Positions 51,980 to 64,000 of a DNA stretch of 64,000 nucleotides are shown in pieces. Positions within the stretch are counted from its first letter, which is position 1, and each line of letters starts with the position of its first letter. Origin of the DNA: Parelaphostrongylus tenuis (Eukaryota; Nematoda; Chromadorea; Rhabditida; Metastrongylidae); assembly GCA_019055375.1 (NCBI GenBank), contig JAHQIW010003685.1:27501-91500 (forward strand), given 5' to 3'. The notes under the pieces are model-generated. The model searched no databases, was not told the DNA's origin, and was given only the letters and a program-made list of their open reading frames with translations. Both the position numbers and the translations under genes were made by a program.

Positions 51980-54265
51980 GGGGATAATCTTGTTCTAAAG
52001 AACGAAATACCCTTTGAATAATTACTATGAACTACGAGCGCCGACGAGAAAAAGGGCACAAGATGAGTTTGAAGGGTTCGAAAAAATCAAAACTCGCCGT
52101 GATAAGATAAATGGCCTTTACCCTGTACACAGCGATTTGGACATCTAAAAATTACTTCCCAAATCATCATAACTATTTTGCTTGCGAAAAATACGTGATT
52201 TTGCAATCAGCTGTTTCAGAACCAAGTGTACTTTCAGGTTTAACCTAGTTTGGTTGCATTCAATTGAGGAAACCAATTATCCCTTTCAGAAAATCGAAGT
52301 TATTAACATAATGTACTCAAAATAGGTGATGATTCTACAACTGCCGGTAATAAAGTGATTTATTGATGATCCGGGAATTTGAGGTTTGATAGAACCCACA
52401 TAAGTATTACCAAACAAATTCATAACTGAAAATCGTACAGACTCTCGAAGATAGAGTGAATTTTCTTCTAAGAGTAAGTGATCATTACAGAAGGTTGTGG
52501 TCCCAGCAATTTCTGAGGTGTTTTTCAATTGATTTCTTTGAATAAGAATTTACCAGAGCACAATTACTCCATGCCGTTCTCTAGATCAGGCAGTGTCTTG
52601 ATCGATCGAATCGTTTTGGCGGGCATCTTGTACTAAATCTAATAAAGAATATCTAAAACTTGAAGAGACCACAACTCTCCACTAGCGTCGAATAGTAAAG
52701 TTCTTAACTTCAACATCAAGCTCCTAATGAGAGAATATGGTGTTTTAGCAAAAGCTACCTTCATCGCACGATTTCTGAGCACCTTCACAACATTTGTTGA
52801 CACCAGAACCCTTAAATTCATCGTGATGAATCAAATTTAAGATGCAACTTTCCGTCTTCATTGTAATAATGTAATGATCATAAGATTTCTGAGTAAACCA
52901 ATGAGATTTGTTATTAGAATTTGCGCATTTGTATTTGATAGCTGATAAAGCAAAATAGCTTTTCAGACAAAACTATGATATCAAACGAAAAACCAGCGTC
53001 GACAAAAAGAAAGGTCACAAAATAATTTGTAAGGACTCGACACAATCAAAATTCTGTCATGATAAGATAAACGGGCTTTTATTCTCACAAAGATTTGGAC
53101 AGCTAGTATTAACTTCTCCAAAATATAGATATTTCAGTTGCTGTCAAAACACGTGATTGGGGCCAACTGTTTCAGGAAAAAAAAACATTTTTGGGATTAA
53201 TCTCAGTTTGCGTTCATTCAGTTGGGTAAAAATTCCAACCGTTCCGGAAAATCGAACACATTAGGACGGTCAAGACGGCAGCTATTGCTATTCGATTGCG
53301 TAGGGTGATTTGCAAGCGATTCGCGATTTCGTAATCAAATATAGTTTTCTTTTCTCCGTTTTGAAACGAAACTCTATGTTTCTGGTGCCACTCTGATACC
53401 TCATGATTTCCTCTTGCTCATGTGCTTTGGTCAACATAGAACCATTAAATGAGAAGAAAACTCTACAAATGAAACGTGATCTTCTTTCTGCTTTTACAGC
53501 GCTTTACCAAGACCTTTTGAGAAATCAAACATAGTATCAGAATTTTCAGGATTTATATTATCAGAAAATACTATACTTTCACAGAAAAGGCATCCATGGA
53601 CCCCAGCTCAGCAAAAAATATGCGCCGAATGTGCAACGTAATCCTATTTTCGCAGCTACAGCGCAATAAGATCTCTTCAGAAAGCAGGTACACTTCTGAA
53701 ATTGCTGAGATTTGAGCTTCCGAATAATTACTAAATGCCTGGTGGAAAAGTTCTTTTCAGCGATTAAGGCCCTGAAAATTGTGCATCTGGGAGGTACATG
53801 CCGTCCCAAACGTGTCAACACATTCAAAAGGTGATGGGTGTTTCGACGACTGCTGAAATTTCTTAATATATCATACGTTTCTTTTCGAGTGTTTTCTTAA
53901 AACCATGCTCAAATTTCAATATGCCTGACATTCTTTAGCCTTTTCTCGATAGTTAGAGAGCTTGAGGATTTACAAAATCGACATAGGTATCGTCAAATGA
54001 ATTCATGACTGGAAAAAATTGTATACACTCGCGAGATAAGATCGAAGCTTCTTCTATGAATCCGCAAGGTTCTCAACTCCTCGAACAAGCTACTAATGGA
54101 AGAGTAATGGTGTGTTATTGAAAGATCACCTTTGTAGCAAAATTTCTGAAGCACCTTCACAAAATTCATAGGTACCAAAAGCTTTGAAAGTCACCGTATT
54201 GGATCAAATTAGAATAGAAATGTCCGCTTATGTATCAATAATGATGAAATAACGGTTTCCATGGG
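51980..54265. repeat. diverged direct duplication (two blocks)
   Basis: Block x (51980-52300) recurs at 52950-53265 in the same orientation; landmarks are ATCAAAACTCGCCGTGATAA against ATCAAAATTCTGTCATGATA, and TCAGAAAATCGAAGTTATTA against CCGGAAAATCGAACACATTA. Block y (52390-52470 plus 52640-52880) recurs at 53970-54260; landmarks are GAGCACCTTCACAACATTTG against AAGCACCTTCACAAAATTCA. Minus-strand readings of y keep a similar peptide (TNVVKVLRN… against MNFVKVLQK…). Either a tandem duplication of about 1.0-1.3 kb or two insertions of one old element. Confidence 0.6.
53470..53790 (-). repeat. ATTCGAAAGCT-family repeat copy
   Basis: GATTTGAGCTTCCGAATAAT and TTCTTTTCAGCGATTAAGG match the minus half of the family. 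The minus-strand reading LVIIRKLKS parallels LGIIRKLKS of the 49.2 kb copy, which follows from the DNA similarity. Confidence 0.5.
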
Positions 54266-54717
54266 CAGACTCGGATTAAATTGCCGGAAGAGCGAAATTC
54301 TCCTCGGGGCAAAATTTAGTGATACCATACTTATTGTGTAAGGGAGCTACTCAAGCCCGTAATTTTTCGGTTCTTGATAAATCTGACAACATCAATGATA
54401 AGGCCTTCTTATAATCATAGAAGGTTAATCCAATGACGGAACGACACCTTTATAAAATGATGCTATTATTGGTTTGGAAGCCAGCCTATCACCCAGTATT
54501 TTACTACTAATCGGACGTGCGACCGAAATGAACAAACATAGGAGTGAAGAATGGCTTCTCACAACAATGGACTTTAGCTGTTCGCCATACTATAGTGATG
54601 ACAGAACCATTAGTTAAGCGGAAGAAATGTTAGTAAACATGCATTTGCGAACTGATTCTCAGGCTAAAAAGTTACATAGCATCAATGTTCCATTTCACGT
54701 AAATCTAGATAGAAAAG

Positions 54718-54800
54718 CCGACAAAAAAAAAAAGAAAAAGGAGAAAAGTAGGAGGAAAAAGAAAAAAGGCCAGAGGAAAGCAGAAAGTATGGAAGACTTT
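54718..54800 (+). repeat. polypurine tract
   Basis: About 80 bases almost free of pyrimidines on the plus strand (A10 followed by GAAAAAGGAGAAAAG and similar). The Lys-rich ORF across it is an artefact. Confidence 0.75.
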
Positions 54801-56698
54801 CAAAGAAGTAATGACTGAAGGATAACTCGTAGACTAGACGGAAGAGTAAATAGAAGAAAAACTTGTCTATGAGCTACGGTCTCGACGTAAAATTTTTTTC
54901 TCATACGCTTCAAAAGGAAATTGATGTTAGAATTTCGAATAATGATGGCCAGGCACACGGTTATTGGAAAAAATGTACTTCCACGATAGTTATGATGAAA
55001 AATGATCACAAATGACACAGTTCCTATCAGGTAGGAAAGGTTTGGCAAGTAGAACGATTGGAACAGACTATTGTCACCAATCAATGACATGTGAGGGTAG
55101 AATTTTACGCCTTCTAAACACAAACTGTTCCGCTATAAAGTAAACAGATGCATGATTGATCAATATCATTTGATCGTTGCGATGAGAAGGGTGGTAAAGC
55201 GACTTTTTTTATCCTATTTATTTACATGATTCGACATCATACATTGTGCCAATCCCAGCACTTCTTTCATTCAACTAGTTCCTCAGACCCATCATCCAGG
55301 ACGGTCTTCGCATTCTTGCGTTTGGGTTAGCTTACTGCTTGAAAATTTATAATCCTTCTGGGTCGACTATTCTTATACTTCCAGAACAGCTGGCTTTCGA
55401 GTGCGGAAGGAATGAAGTGTCACAGATGAGTTTGGTAGCAAATTCTCACCCTCGAAGTGATAGAGTTTTTGTTAGATTTGCTTAAGACCAAACCAGTCTT
55501 GTGTGCGTTGAATTGAACAGCATCAATACCACTGGACATGCCTTCAAAAAGTGACCCAGACCATAAAAAAATTAGTATAAGGGGTTCAAAAATATCCAAA
55601 CTTGCGCCTTAGAAAATACGAAAGTTGATGAGAGTGAATGAAATTCTCAGTTGTTTTTCTTCCCTTATACTATCATGAAAACAAGCAACTTTGTGAAGAC
55701 AAAAGAGCACTCAACTAGAGTCATATGCACGATCTCTGAGGAGAACTAATCATTTTGAAAAAAGTGTAGAAATTGTATGAGACATTTCCGAATGTGGTCA
55801 TGAGGAGTGATTTTTGAGCGAAAGATAGATTAGAACTCAAACTTGGCGTTAGAAACTAGTACAAAAGCGTCCAACACCGATATTCTACTTGTAAACTCAC
55901 TAAACAGTAAACTAAGTGGTATTCGCTTCAAAAGACCAGCTGATACGTGTAGTGATGCCCTATACAAAGCTGCTTCCAATCCACAATTCGAAAGGGCTGG
56001 ATAGCAAGAATGGACCAAGAGATCTAATTTGCTGTGGAATAAATTCAACGACGGTATATGCCACATATTTCTCGCTAGACAGACGTAACTTTGCTGACGG
56101 GCGTAAATCCAGTAAATACACTAAACGATTGTTAATTGGAAAGACAAGTTTCTTAATAGGATCTGACTTCTTCAACATCACTGAGGAGCCAAAAAGCTAA
56201 CGAAGACATAAACATATACACTAAGACCAAAAGAACAACTTGTTTTTTAATGGAATCTATCCAATTTTTGAAGTTCCAAAAGCATTTTACGAAACAACAT
56301 ATCTTAAAATATGACATAAGGAACAGTTCCATTGCGGATTTTTTGAAGAAATAATCATGCATAGTAACCCTCTGATACGTGCGAAAACGTAATTATAGTC
56401 TTATCGGTACACGACTTTTGGAGTTCGGTGATGCTTTTATACGATCACACTCCAACCTGCTATCATTCTTTAACGATGATTTTGCTCTGAAAAGCCGTTG
56501 ACATTATCGATAACACATGGCTTTTGTTGCGTAGACAAGAAAAATGTTTCGCACGTTGCTTTTACACATGTATGACACTTCGAAGAAAAACTGGTTCAGC
56601 GTCCTCATCGTGACCAACCCATATGTTCACTGGCATCTCGGCTACAATTTCCACTATTTAAACGGCTTTGCAAGATCCTCCTCAGCTCGTAGAGTGAC
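54801..56698. other. no feature recognised
   Basis: Short ORFs only. One minus-strand frame (55123-54800) reads as two hydrophobic stretches and looks vaguely like a membrane protein, but it lacks splice context and codon bias, and I do not call it. Confidence 0.4.
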
Positions 56699-56700
56699 TA

Positions 56701-57467
56701 TTAGGTTGGTTCATAAGTAGCAGCGGTTCATGCCATGTTGAAATTTGCCGTCCGATATTGAAATATTTCTAAATTAAAGGTGATTATATTACATATCATT
56801 TCAATGCACACTTTTCGCTCTACGTTTTGTTGCCAAGGACGTTTTACTTACCGTTTATTTTATAATTGTTTTAGACTACAGAAAAAACTTGATTCGTTTA
56901 CAAGTCGTGGCGGTTCGAAGTGTGACAATGCATAAACAGTAATTACTTTTTTATCAACGTCATCATAGTCATAAGGAAAGCATTCGTTGAAACTGATACT
57001 TTTTAAACTACGCGAGATGCTTCAAGGAAACTCTGCGTCAGTCAGTCTACTGTCAGTGACCATTTGGAACGAAATGGAAAGGCGAAAAAGTTGGTGCGAA
57101 AGAAAATAATGGTGCTTTCTTGTAGTCACTCGACAGCCACACGTCGCATAACGAACGTTTGAAAACTCTAATGAACTGAGTTACAAATTCTTTCATTGTC
57201 CATATTCGCCGGATCTCTCATCCAGAGACCACCATTTTCTCAAGCATTTCGATAACTTCAACGTCACCACAATCGACAGAACGCAAAAAGGTTTTCAAAG
57301 TTAAGCCTCGAGACACTAATTTACAGGAAAAGCAAACTCATTTCCTATTGACAAAAAATGTGCTGATTACAATAGTTCTTATTTTGATTAATAAAGATGT
57401 TTTTGAGATTAGATATCATGATTTAATATTCACGAGACCGAAATCACCATTACTACTGCACAACTAA
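56701..57467 (+). mobile_element. mariner-family transposon relic
   Basis: It starts TTAGGTTGGTTCATAAGTAG after a TA (56699-56700), a typical nematode mariner end. The right end near 57445-57467, read inverted (TTAGTTGTGCAGTAGTAATGG), is a poorer match. At about 770 bp it is shorter than a full 1.3 kb element and is internally deleted. Different subfamily from the copy at 20-635, whose ends read TTAGGTCGGAAAG. Confidence 0.8.
57026..57391 (+). pseudogene. mariner transposase remnant
   Basis: CVSQSTVSDHLERNGKAKKL (57026 on) is the second helix-turn-helix. Most of the catalytic domain is missing, then YSPDLSSRDHHFLKHFDNFN appears near 57207-57275, with the third catalytic Asp (YSPDL followed by D), and CADYNSSYFD just before the stop at 57389-57391. 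Frames change and stops occur between pieces. Confidence 0.82.
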
Positions 57468-57469
57468 AC

Positions 57470-59570
57470 AAATATGGATCAAAACACCATAAAAGAACAT
57501 CTAGTCGGCAAAGTCAAAGATAAACCAGTTACCCAGTAGGGTTCCACTTATAGGACACACACACATAGAGAAGATTTTAAGTAGAAGTCGTCATCCACTT
57601 AAAGCCCCACGAACGAATACCTCGGTTAACAAGAGATCTGACCCAGTCTGTACCTAGGACTTGTTTTGATGTGAGAGGTGCATCAGCAGTCCACGTGATT
57701 CCTGCAAGATTGGCCTCCACTGGGACAATTCTGTGGAAAACTCGTAAAAAGCGGCGATGTCTTGAAAAAATCTTTTGCGCTTGATGCAATTGTAATCTAG
57801 GGCTTGGTGGCTTTTCTTTTGAAGTAATGCATGCATTTGGCTGAATAGGCTGCAGACATCTGATCTTTCCAGCTTCCGAAGAAGGCTAAACCGGCTACAT
57901 CATCCGTGAGCGGTCGGTTTATTTTCTACATATGCGTTTGATATCGGTCTAACACCATTTCGGATTCAACTAGTGGGAAGACCGGCCGAGGATCCGTCGT
58001 CGAAAATCCTTGGCAACGATATGCAAGGTTACATCAGGAAACCAAGGATTATCATGAGCACAACAAGTAAAATATACCATTTGGAATATGTGCTGGGGTC
58101 CGCACAACTAGTGAAGACGGACCATCTAAGTATCTAAGTAAGTATCATAAAACCTTGTGTTCAACTTGGAAAGAAAAGCTGCGAATCATTGAGTAATGTT
58201 AAAGTCAATCGATAATCGGTCTTAGGAATTATTTTTGAATATAAATTCAGATATACCACAACCAGAATAAAATAAACATTGGCGCTGTAGCACAGTCCAA
58301 TAAACCGCTGTACGTAACACATTCATGTTCGAACAACCAGTTCCTATGTGACAGAGTAAAACCAACGTTTTCCACTCTACTGGAATGAACTGAATGGGCT
58401 TTTTCATGAGTCAAGGCGGACTGGCACATATCCAAAATATCAGGCTCTTTTCATGTCATCCCCGCACTTTACACTTCACTATATATCTTTTTCACGTAAA
58501 ACATCGAGAGAGAAGCCAAACTGATATAATGCCCTCGCTAGTCAAAGAGACTATAAATCATCTAAACACGAAATCTCTCTGCATCCTGTACGATGATGGC
58601 AATCCGATAGCACTACATGGCATATTCCCATCAATATGAAGGCTGTCCTCATTACAGCAAATGATGCTCATAAACAGGAAACTCTCATTCTGATAAAAAA
58701 TTTTCAGTGAGAAATGGCAAAATCGAAAACGAGCTTTAGTGTATCAGGATAGGATACTGGATAAAGATTATCTTTCAACCTACAACAACTATACATAGTT
58801 AGCACAGAGGACATCGTTAGCTGCACCGAATAGCTACCACGAACATGACGACGGAGTGAGATTGGAGGAGTGAGGGGATATAAAGCAAATGACACGGGGA
58901 ACCCAAATGAATGATGGGATTGGCTTCTGAACAACAGGCATCATACACATTCATGAAGCATCTCAAGGAATACACGGAAAAGTTCTTTTCACATTTCCCA
59001 AAGGCTCACTGCTGTTGTTCTGTTTGCCGTCTGAGCGTTGATTTGCAATGACAAGATTTTACACTTCACAGAGTACACGACGTAGTAACTAGGTTAAGCC
59101 ACGCCCTCATAATGAATACAAACGTACCAGAAAGATAAACATGATCGGATTTAAATAGAAAAAAGATATGAAAAGAATTCAGCCGATATGGACCACTTTT
59201 TTATAGAAAACTAGAGATAAGGCGCCCAACCAGGAACTGAATTATTTTTGATACCTCTTTCGGTCAAAACATAATAAGGTACTCAGAATCTTTTAATCCC
59301 AAACGGAAGTCATTGACACTATCGAGATATTTAATGAGAGAAATTGGAGCGATGTATTTGAGAAAAACAAAAAAGAAGTTGAATGCAGTGAAAATATGAT
59401 GATATCTAATGTCCCTCAGCGATAACAAAGCATTTGGTAAAAATGCGATGCTTATGTCATCCGCGAATCGAGCGATAATCGCTATTTTTTTTTGTAGAAC
59501 CGGACCAAATGCAGATCGAACTATAAAGTTGATACCAGAAAGCAAGCGATGCATGGTTGAAACCTGCAAT
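57470..59570. other. no feature recognised
   Basis: Small ORFs on both strands without family resemblance. The minus-strand frame 57789-57577 has plausible codon use (QVLGTDWVRSLVNRG, then WGFKWMTTST at its end) and may be a transposon fragment, but I cannot name it. Confidence 0.4.
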
Positions 59571-59578
59571 GAACGGTC

Positions 59579-59614
59579 ATGCCACAATCAGAACAGAAGT
59601 TCTGATCGTGGCAT
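59579..59614. repeat. short near-perfect hairpin
   Basis: ATGCCACAATCAGAAC (59579-59594) and GTTCTGATCGTGGCAT (59599-59614) pair at 15 of 16 positions around an AGAA loop. No T-run follows and nothing else marks it as a known RNA gene. Confidence 0.6.
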
Positions 59615-61235
59615 AACCGGTTGGTGGTCGACCCTGCGACGAACTCATCAAGCCTCTTATTCCTCCGGGATCAAACTTTCAGAAAAGAGTTCACTCTGCA
59701 GTCCAACTGGATATACTGTAGTCCTACTATGGCGCGATTCGAAAGAGAGCCGACTAGATCAGCATTCGACGGCATTCTTGAAGAAAAAGAAAATTCTCAG
59801 GCAGCAGCTGAACCTACACGCAAAAAAAAATTGAAGAATTCTTGTGAATAGTGGGTTTGAGGAAACACAATAGCACAACTTCTCAAGATTCCAAAAGAAA
59901 CGAAGCTCGTTATTCGTTCACTATATCATGTTGGAGAAAGAAAGCAACAATCCTCAACAAAGCTTATCGAATACTAGACAGAATCACGTAACGTATATGT
60001 CAGTTGTCTAATCGTAATAAAAAAAAAAATGTGTTGCTGCAAATTTATGGTTTCCCATAACGATCGCTGATATTATCTCGGGACATATGACTAAAAATCA
60101 TCTATTTAATCTTTGTACTTCAAATAAGCTGGTTATAAAACTTGCAACCACTATTCTTTATTCTTTATATCCCTTTTCCCACAAAGGTAAACAGAATTTT
60201 CTGTGTTGAACATTTAAAAAAAAACCAATGCCCAGGAAACTTCTGGTTCTCCCACAAAATTTTTAACTTTGTATAAGCTGTACGAGCACTATCTTTTTTT
60301 CAAGTATAGCTCCACGAACATTTCTACTTGAATATATAAGGAACAAAAAAGACGTAAATGGAGCCAGGAGAAGAACCAATTTTACATTACATCCAGGAAA
60401 TTAGAGGACTGAAAGGAAGTGGATGAGAGGATTGAAAGGGAAGTCGGGAAGCGGAACCCATCCACTGCTTTTCAATGATCTACTTCAAATTGAATCCTCA
60501 AAAAAGTGGACCCGACTGGATCCAGTCGCTTTTATGGGCTCGCTGACTACAATGATCCGACTGAGAGAAAGTAAATTCCAAATGACATTTAATACACTAG
60601 CAGCTATTTGACCTATCAACTGACTACAGTTTTACCAAAACATTCTCCGTCCTCTTCATTGCTAGAGAAAAAAATTCTGAACAATGTAAAAAACGACACA
60701 GAAATCGATACATTCAAGTGAATATGGATAGAATAGAACAGAGTGATAGTGAACACTAATGCATGATGGCGGTTTCAACTTCACGAGAGAACCGAAGACA
60801 CCGTAAAATGTTTTATGGACGTTGAGCAGTTGGGAAAACGAGAACTGCTGAATTTTGCAGATTGATGTATAATGAACATTAAAACTGCTAAACCTGAATT
60901 ACAAGACTACAGGAGGATAGTGTCGGGTCAACCCTAGGGAAAATAAGTCCTCGTAAAATCATGAACTTCTCTGGAAAAAAAATTAGTGATTCCATCCCGA
61001 AAAAGAAATTTCAACTCATATTGGTCAAATGTTTTTTTATAGCATTTTAAACAATCCATTGATTCGTGATGTGAGAGAAATGGTCGTTACGAGCACACTA
61101 TGTGTTTGTCAGGATTCATATGTACTTGACGGCATCACAACAAGCAAACCAACTCTATCGATTCTTCCTGATAGCATAGCCCTCTACTACATGAACATTT
61201 CCCATAGCTAAAAGGAAACGTGTTATGTAGGTTAA
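59615..61235. other. no feature recognised
   Basis: Only chance ORFs. A near-duplicate of about 20 bp (GAGAGGACTGAAAGGAAGTG type) lies at about 60402-60445. Confidence 0.4.
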
Positions 61236-61239
61236 TCTT

Positions 61240-61348
61240 CTGTAAATGCATATATGTACATATATGCAGGTGTGTGCATGACGTACATATACGTGTGTAT
61301 ATGTGTTTGTACATACGTACATATATACGGGTGTATATATGTATAAAA
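61240..61348. repeat. TATG/TACA microsatellite
   Basis: Degenerate alternating repeat of about 100 bp; overlapping ORFs on both strands are artefacts. Confidence 0.7.
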
Positions 61349-61349
61349 T

Positions 61350-62224
61350 TCGGAGCCTCCGTAGATATAGCATTACACCAGCAATTAAGTGAATACGGTG
61401 TCCATGTCATACTCATCTTGTGTTGAATAATTCATGAAAAGCTAGGATAAGGGATACACAGCAGGAAAATCAGAGCAGAAAACAAGGACCATGGAAGCAA
61501 AGAGCAGAAACAAAGCGGGAATACCAAAAGCATTGAAAAGCCTTGTGAACCACCCACCCCCCATTCCCAAGATAAGAAGCGCCCAGTTTCGCGATGGGTC
61601 GGGTCGGGTCGCTCTGCCCAGCAAACTGTGCCGTAATTTTAGAAAATTGTGAAACAACCACACTTACGCAAACAGTACTCCTATGAATGATACAGATAGA
61701 TTTAGTAGTTTGCTGGATAATTAACGTTTTCATGATGCCATTCCTTGATCGAATGCACGAATGTGAACGTTCAACGATGGAAGCTACGACTGCGTGTATA
61801 AGCGGGCGGTTACCAGTATAAACCAGTTGATGCGCGTGAGGAACTTCGCACATTGGACGATAGAGATAATTGAACTTGCTCGTCAAACTCTACTTACAAC
61901 TCCAACTCCCACAGTTGGAAATTATGAGATGACAGGTAGCGATACGAGCGAACGGGAATGTGTACGTTAGGTGGTCGAAAGCGTTGTCTTTTACACAACA
62001 CGATCACCAAAACCAGTGCTTGCAGATGATGTTAAAGTTGCCGCATTCTGTCGTATGCAACAGGGAAGAAAACAAGATGATACCCCAAAAAGAAACAATC
62101 TATGTCTGCATTTCTTTTTAGAGAAAGAGTAGTTTGGATTACCAGTCTAGAGCGCGTTTGATGTAGTGCTTGGAAGTACCCTGCGACGCATGTAGTCGAT
62201 GGCTCGATACTGCGTCCATGACTA
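61350..62224. other. no feature recognised
   Basis: A minus-strand frame of 138 codons (61886-61470) has no family resemblance. A GGGTC repeat of three units lies at about 61596-61610. Nothing else stands out. Confidence 0.4.
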
Positions 62225-62440
62225 AGCAAGCCTTTTATCTCTTCCGGGTTGGCGCATTGGAAGCATATTTGTCTCGGCGGATAAATACACTGGCTCGATT
62301 ACATCGGTAGGGCACCAAGAGCTATTGTGAAGGCCAGATATGCATTTGATGACCTCAAACGATGTCTGATGAAATAAATGCATGGAGAGGTCTTCAGGGA
62401 GTGATCAACACTGACAGCTTTATCCCTTTCAGCTTTTATT
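62225..62440 (+). repeat. tRNA-headed SINE-like repeat
   Basis: Body phrases in family order: GGAAGCATATTTGTCTCGGC, GGTAGGGCACCAAGAGCTAT, GTGAAGGCCAGATATGCATT, TGACCTCAAACGATGTCTGA, CTTCAGGGAGTGATCAACAC and GACAGCTTTATCC. The head is degraded. Confidence 0.6.
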
Positions 62441-63690
62441 GTGCACGATTTGTATGAATTGTCCTTGAATTGAGGATATACTTTCGTTCGCAGCAGCAAC
62501 ATAGCATCATACTGATTAATATCAATCTTGAAATAACCAACATTGGAAAGGCCTGTGCAATCCTGTGTTCATCTGGATCGTCCACGGCAGTCCACCATTT
62601 GGTTCCATTCCTTTTGGACGTCCTATCCTATATAGCCATAAAACAGAACACGTCGTTATAAAGTTTTTATAGCAAAAAAAAAAAGAAGTACGAAAAGAAG
62701 TGAAAGAAATGTTTCTCAGCGGAAGTTGCTGCTGCGAAGAATTTTTGCTGATTATGAAAAAATATCTGCGTGCAAAAACCGAAAAACATTTAGTCTAAAT
62801 ACAAAGCACAGATTTTGTTAAAAGCCTCCATGCTGAGAATTGCAACTGCAAAGTGCAACTCAGGAGGGTTTCATTTCCTTCATTTAAATTCGTCAAGAAA
62901 TTGAATGCGAAAATTGTCTGTATTATGTGAGAGTAGTCAGTGAAAAGTCGGGGTTTCTCCCTTGACAAACTACTTTGCTACGACCTGACAAGCATCGAAA
63001 GGTTAGATATTTGCGTCAGACCACACACGATATTGCAATTGCGAATATTAGTTGTGTCTTATTCCAGTAGGGTAAAAATCAAAGTACACAGTACGGAGAT
63101 ATTCGTTTACCTTAAAACCCTTGTCCATTTTTGACGTGCTTCATTTCAAGAAATTACAGCATGATAAGGACAAGATTAGTCTGCTTCATACGATCGATTT
63201 CGGAGCAGCGACTCCTGGTATTTTTCCGATTTCTCAGCAATCTTTCACTCCAACAATCACTTTTCCCAGCACAAAAATTTTGATGGATGTATGCCACGGA
63301 AGAAGTGGTCATCTTATCTTCCCTCTGATGTGAATTTGATTTCGTGAAATCATACTAAGCTTCATCTTGCATTGCGAAGAACCTCGTTAGTCGTCGCAGA
63401 GAATTGATATTCCGCACGTTACATTTCGATAAGAAAACAGATTATTCCTATTAATCAAAGGGGGTGCAGAAAAGAGCTTATAACGAAGACCTCTGCCACA
63501 CTCAATTCAGGCGGCATCAACTCTTCCTATTTTCCGACTTCCCAATTCACTTCAGTTTAGCTTTTCCAACTGTTCGTTTGACTATGCTTGATTCTTGCAA
63601 ACTCTCGCATCGTTGTGGTAATTCACCTTTCAATCATTTCAGTGGTCATCGGTGTGTCGTTCTAAACTGTTGACATCTCCATCGTTCAAC
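62441..63690. other. no feature recognised
   Basis: AT-rich sequence. The plus-strand frame near 63121-63333 has fairly balanced codon use but no recognisable domain, and I could not connect it by splice sites to other exons. Confidence 0.35.
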
Positions 63691-63702
63691 TTACAGAACC
63701 AG

Positions 63703-63880
63703 CAATGTTGCGCAAGGTCGTTGACAGTTATTTGACCATATTAAGGGTTTATACCCATTCATTTACGCACTCCTCAGAACGATTACCTAACATTTTCGTC
63801 GTACAGGTGCCCAAGCCTGAGATTGAGTTTGACGTTCTCATTCAAAAGCTCATCAAAGAGAAAATACGTGTCAGGGATCA
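63703..63880 (+). CDS. possible 5' exons of a gene leaving the window
   Basis: After CTTACAG a short ATG TTG CGC AAG precedes GTCGTT (a weak donor). About 90 bp on, TCGTCGTACAG precedes an open, GC-richer stretch (63807-63880) reading VPKPEIEFDVLIQKLIKEKI, followed by a possible donor GTGTCA. Joined, it would start MLRK-VPKPEIEF. Codon use (GAG, CTC, ATC, AAG) is unlike the surrounding sequence. I do not recognise the family. The model is speculative, and a continuous reading from the same ATG without an intron is equally open. Confidence 0.3.
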
Positions 63881-64000
63881 GTTTATTTTTCGTAATAGTA
63901 TAGTCACTAACTGCTATGTGGTAACGACTCACAGAAGCCCCTTACAAGGCTTTAGAAACCCCAACGATGAAAGAAAGGGATCATAACCAACCAGCAAATT

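Noticed and set aside
54800..55123. Minus-strand frame with two hydrophobic stretches, reminiscent of a nematode chemoreceptor
   Set aside because: Hydrophobic Ile/Phe/Leu runs are common in AT-rich chance ORFs. I found no conserved receptor motif or flanking exons.
59264..59587. 107-codon minus-strand frame, partly hydrophobic
   Set aside because: No family resemblance, no splice context, and it overlaps a hairpin and opposite-strand ORFs of similar length.
61470..61886. 138-codon minus-strand frame
   Set aside because: Length is near the chance limit. No domain was recognised and the codon use is unremarkable.

Overview
The window reads as nuclear DNA of a nematode, most likely a strongylid (hookworm or trichostrongyle type). 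The reasons are an AT-rich base composition, small exons with TTTCAG-like acceptors, introns from under 60 bp to about 6 kb, many decayed mariner and Merlin transposons, tRNA-derived repeats, and a phospholipase C-beta whose exons I can place one by one and which is closest in my recollection to the nematode EGL-8 type. The species assignment is inference.

The main gene lies on the minus strand and fills 9191-48128. It is an apparently intact PLC-beta (egl-8 type) gene of 31 recognisable coding exons, in phase throughout, encoding about 1316 residues (about 1256 if a shorter linker exon is used). N-terminal PH exons are at 48-43.8 kb, EF hands at 43.3-36.6 kb, catalytic X at 36.7-35.6 kb, acidic linker at 34.1 kb, Y at 28.2-20.9 kb, C2 at 21.0-20.2 kb and the long coiled-coil tail at 20.1-9.2 kb. 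The protein ends in a class I PDZ-ligand-like -S-I-V.

Left of it, on the plus strand, three small exons (3816-3852, 3923-4039, 6127-6233) spell an 86-residue secreted protein made of one granulin domain with all twelve cysteines. An AATAAA follows the stop by 12 bases. No single ORF shows this gene. Its 2.1 kb second intron holds a decayed mariner fragment.

Everything else that I can interpret is repeat. There is a deletion-derivative mariner with both inverted ends and TA duplications (20-635), mariner relics (3.0-3.3 kb, 4.5-4.75 kb), a second mariner (56.7-57.5 kb) and a frameshifted Merlin/IS1595-type transposase with an inverted extra 3' end (39.6-40.7 kb). There are several foldback elements, some with tRNA-like arms and one with tandemly duplicated arms (50.5-51.0 kb), and a tRNA-headed SINE-like family with about nine copies. 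A very common unnamed family carries the core ATTCGAAAGCT. A 33-bp minisatellite sits in a PLC intron, and there are TA-rich microsatellites and a diverged duplication at 52-54 kb.

The right-hand 16 kb (48.1-64 kb) has no gene I can defend. A short codon-like exon near the right edge (63.7-63.9 kb) may be the 5' end of a gene that leaves the window. No rRNA, intact tRNA, CRISPR or prokaryotic feature was seen.
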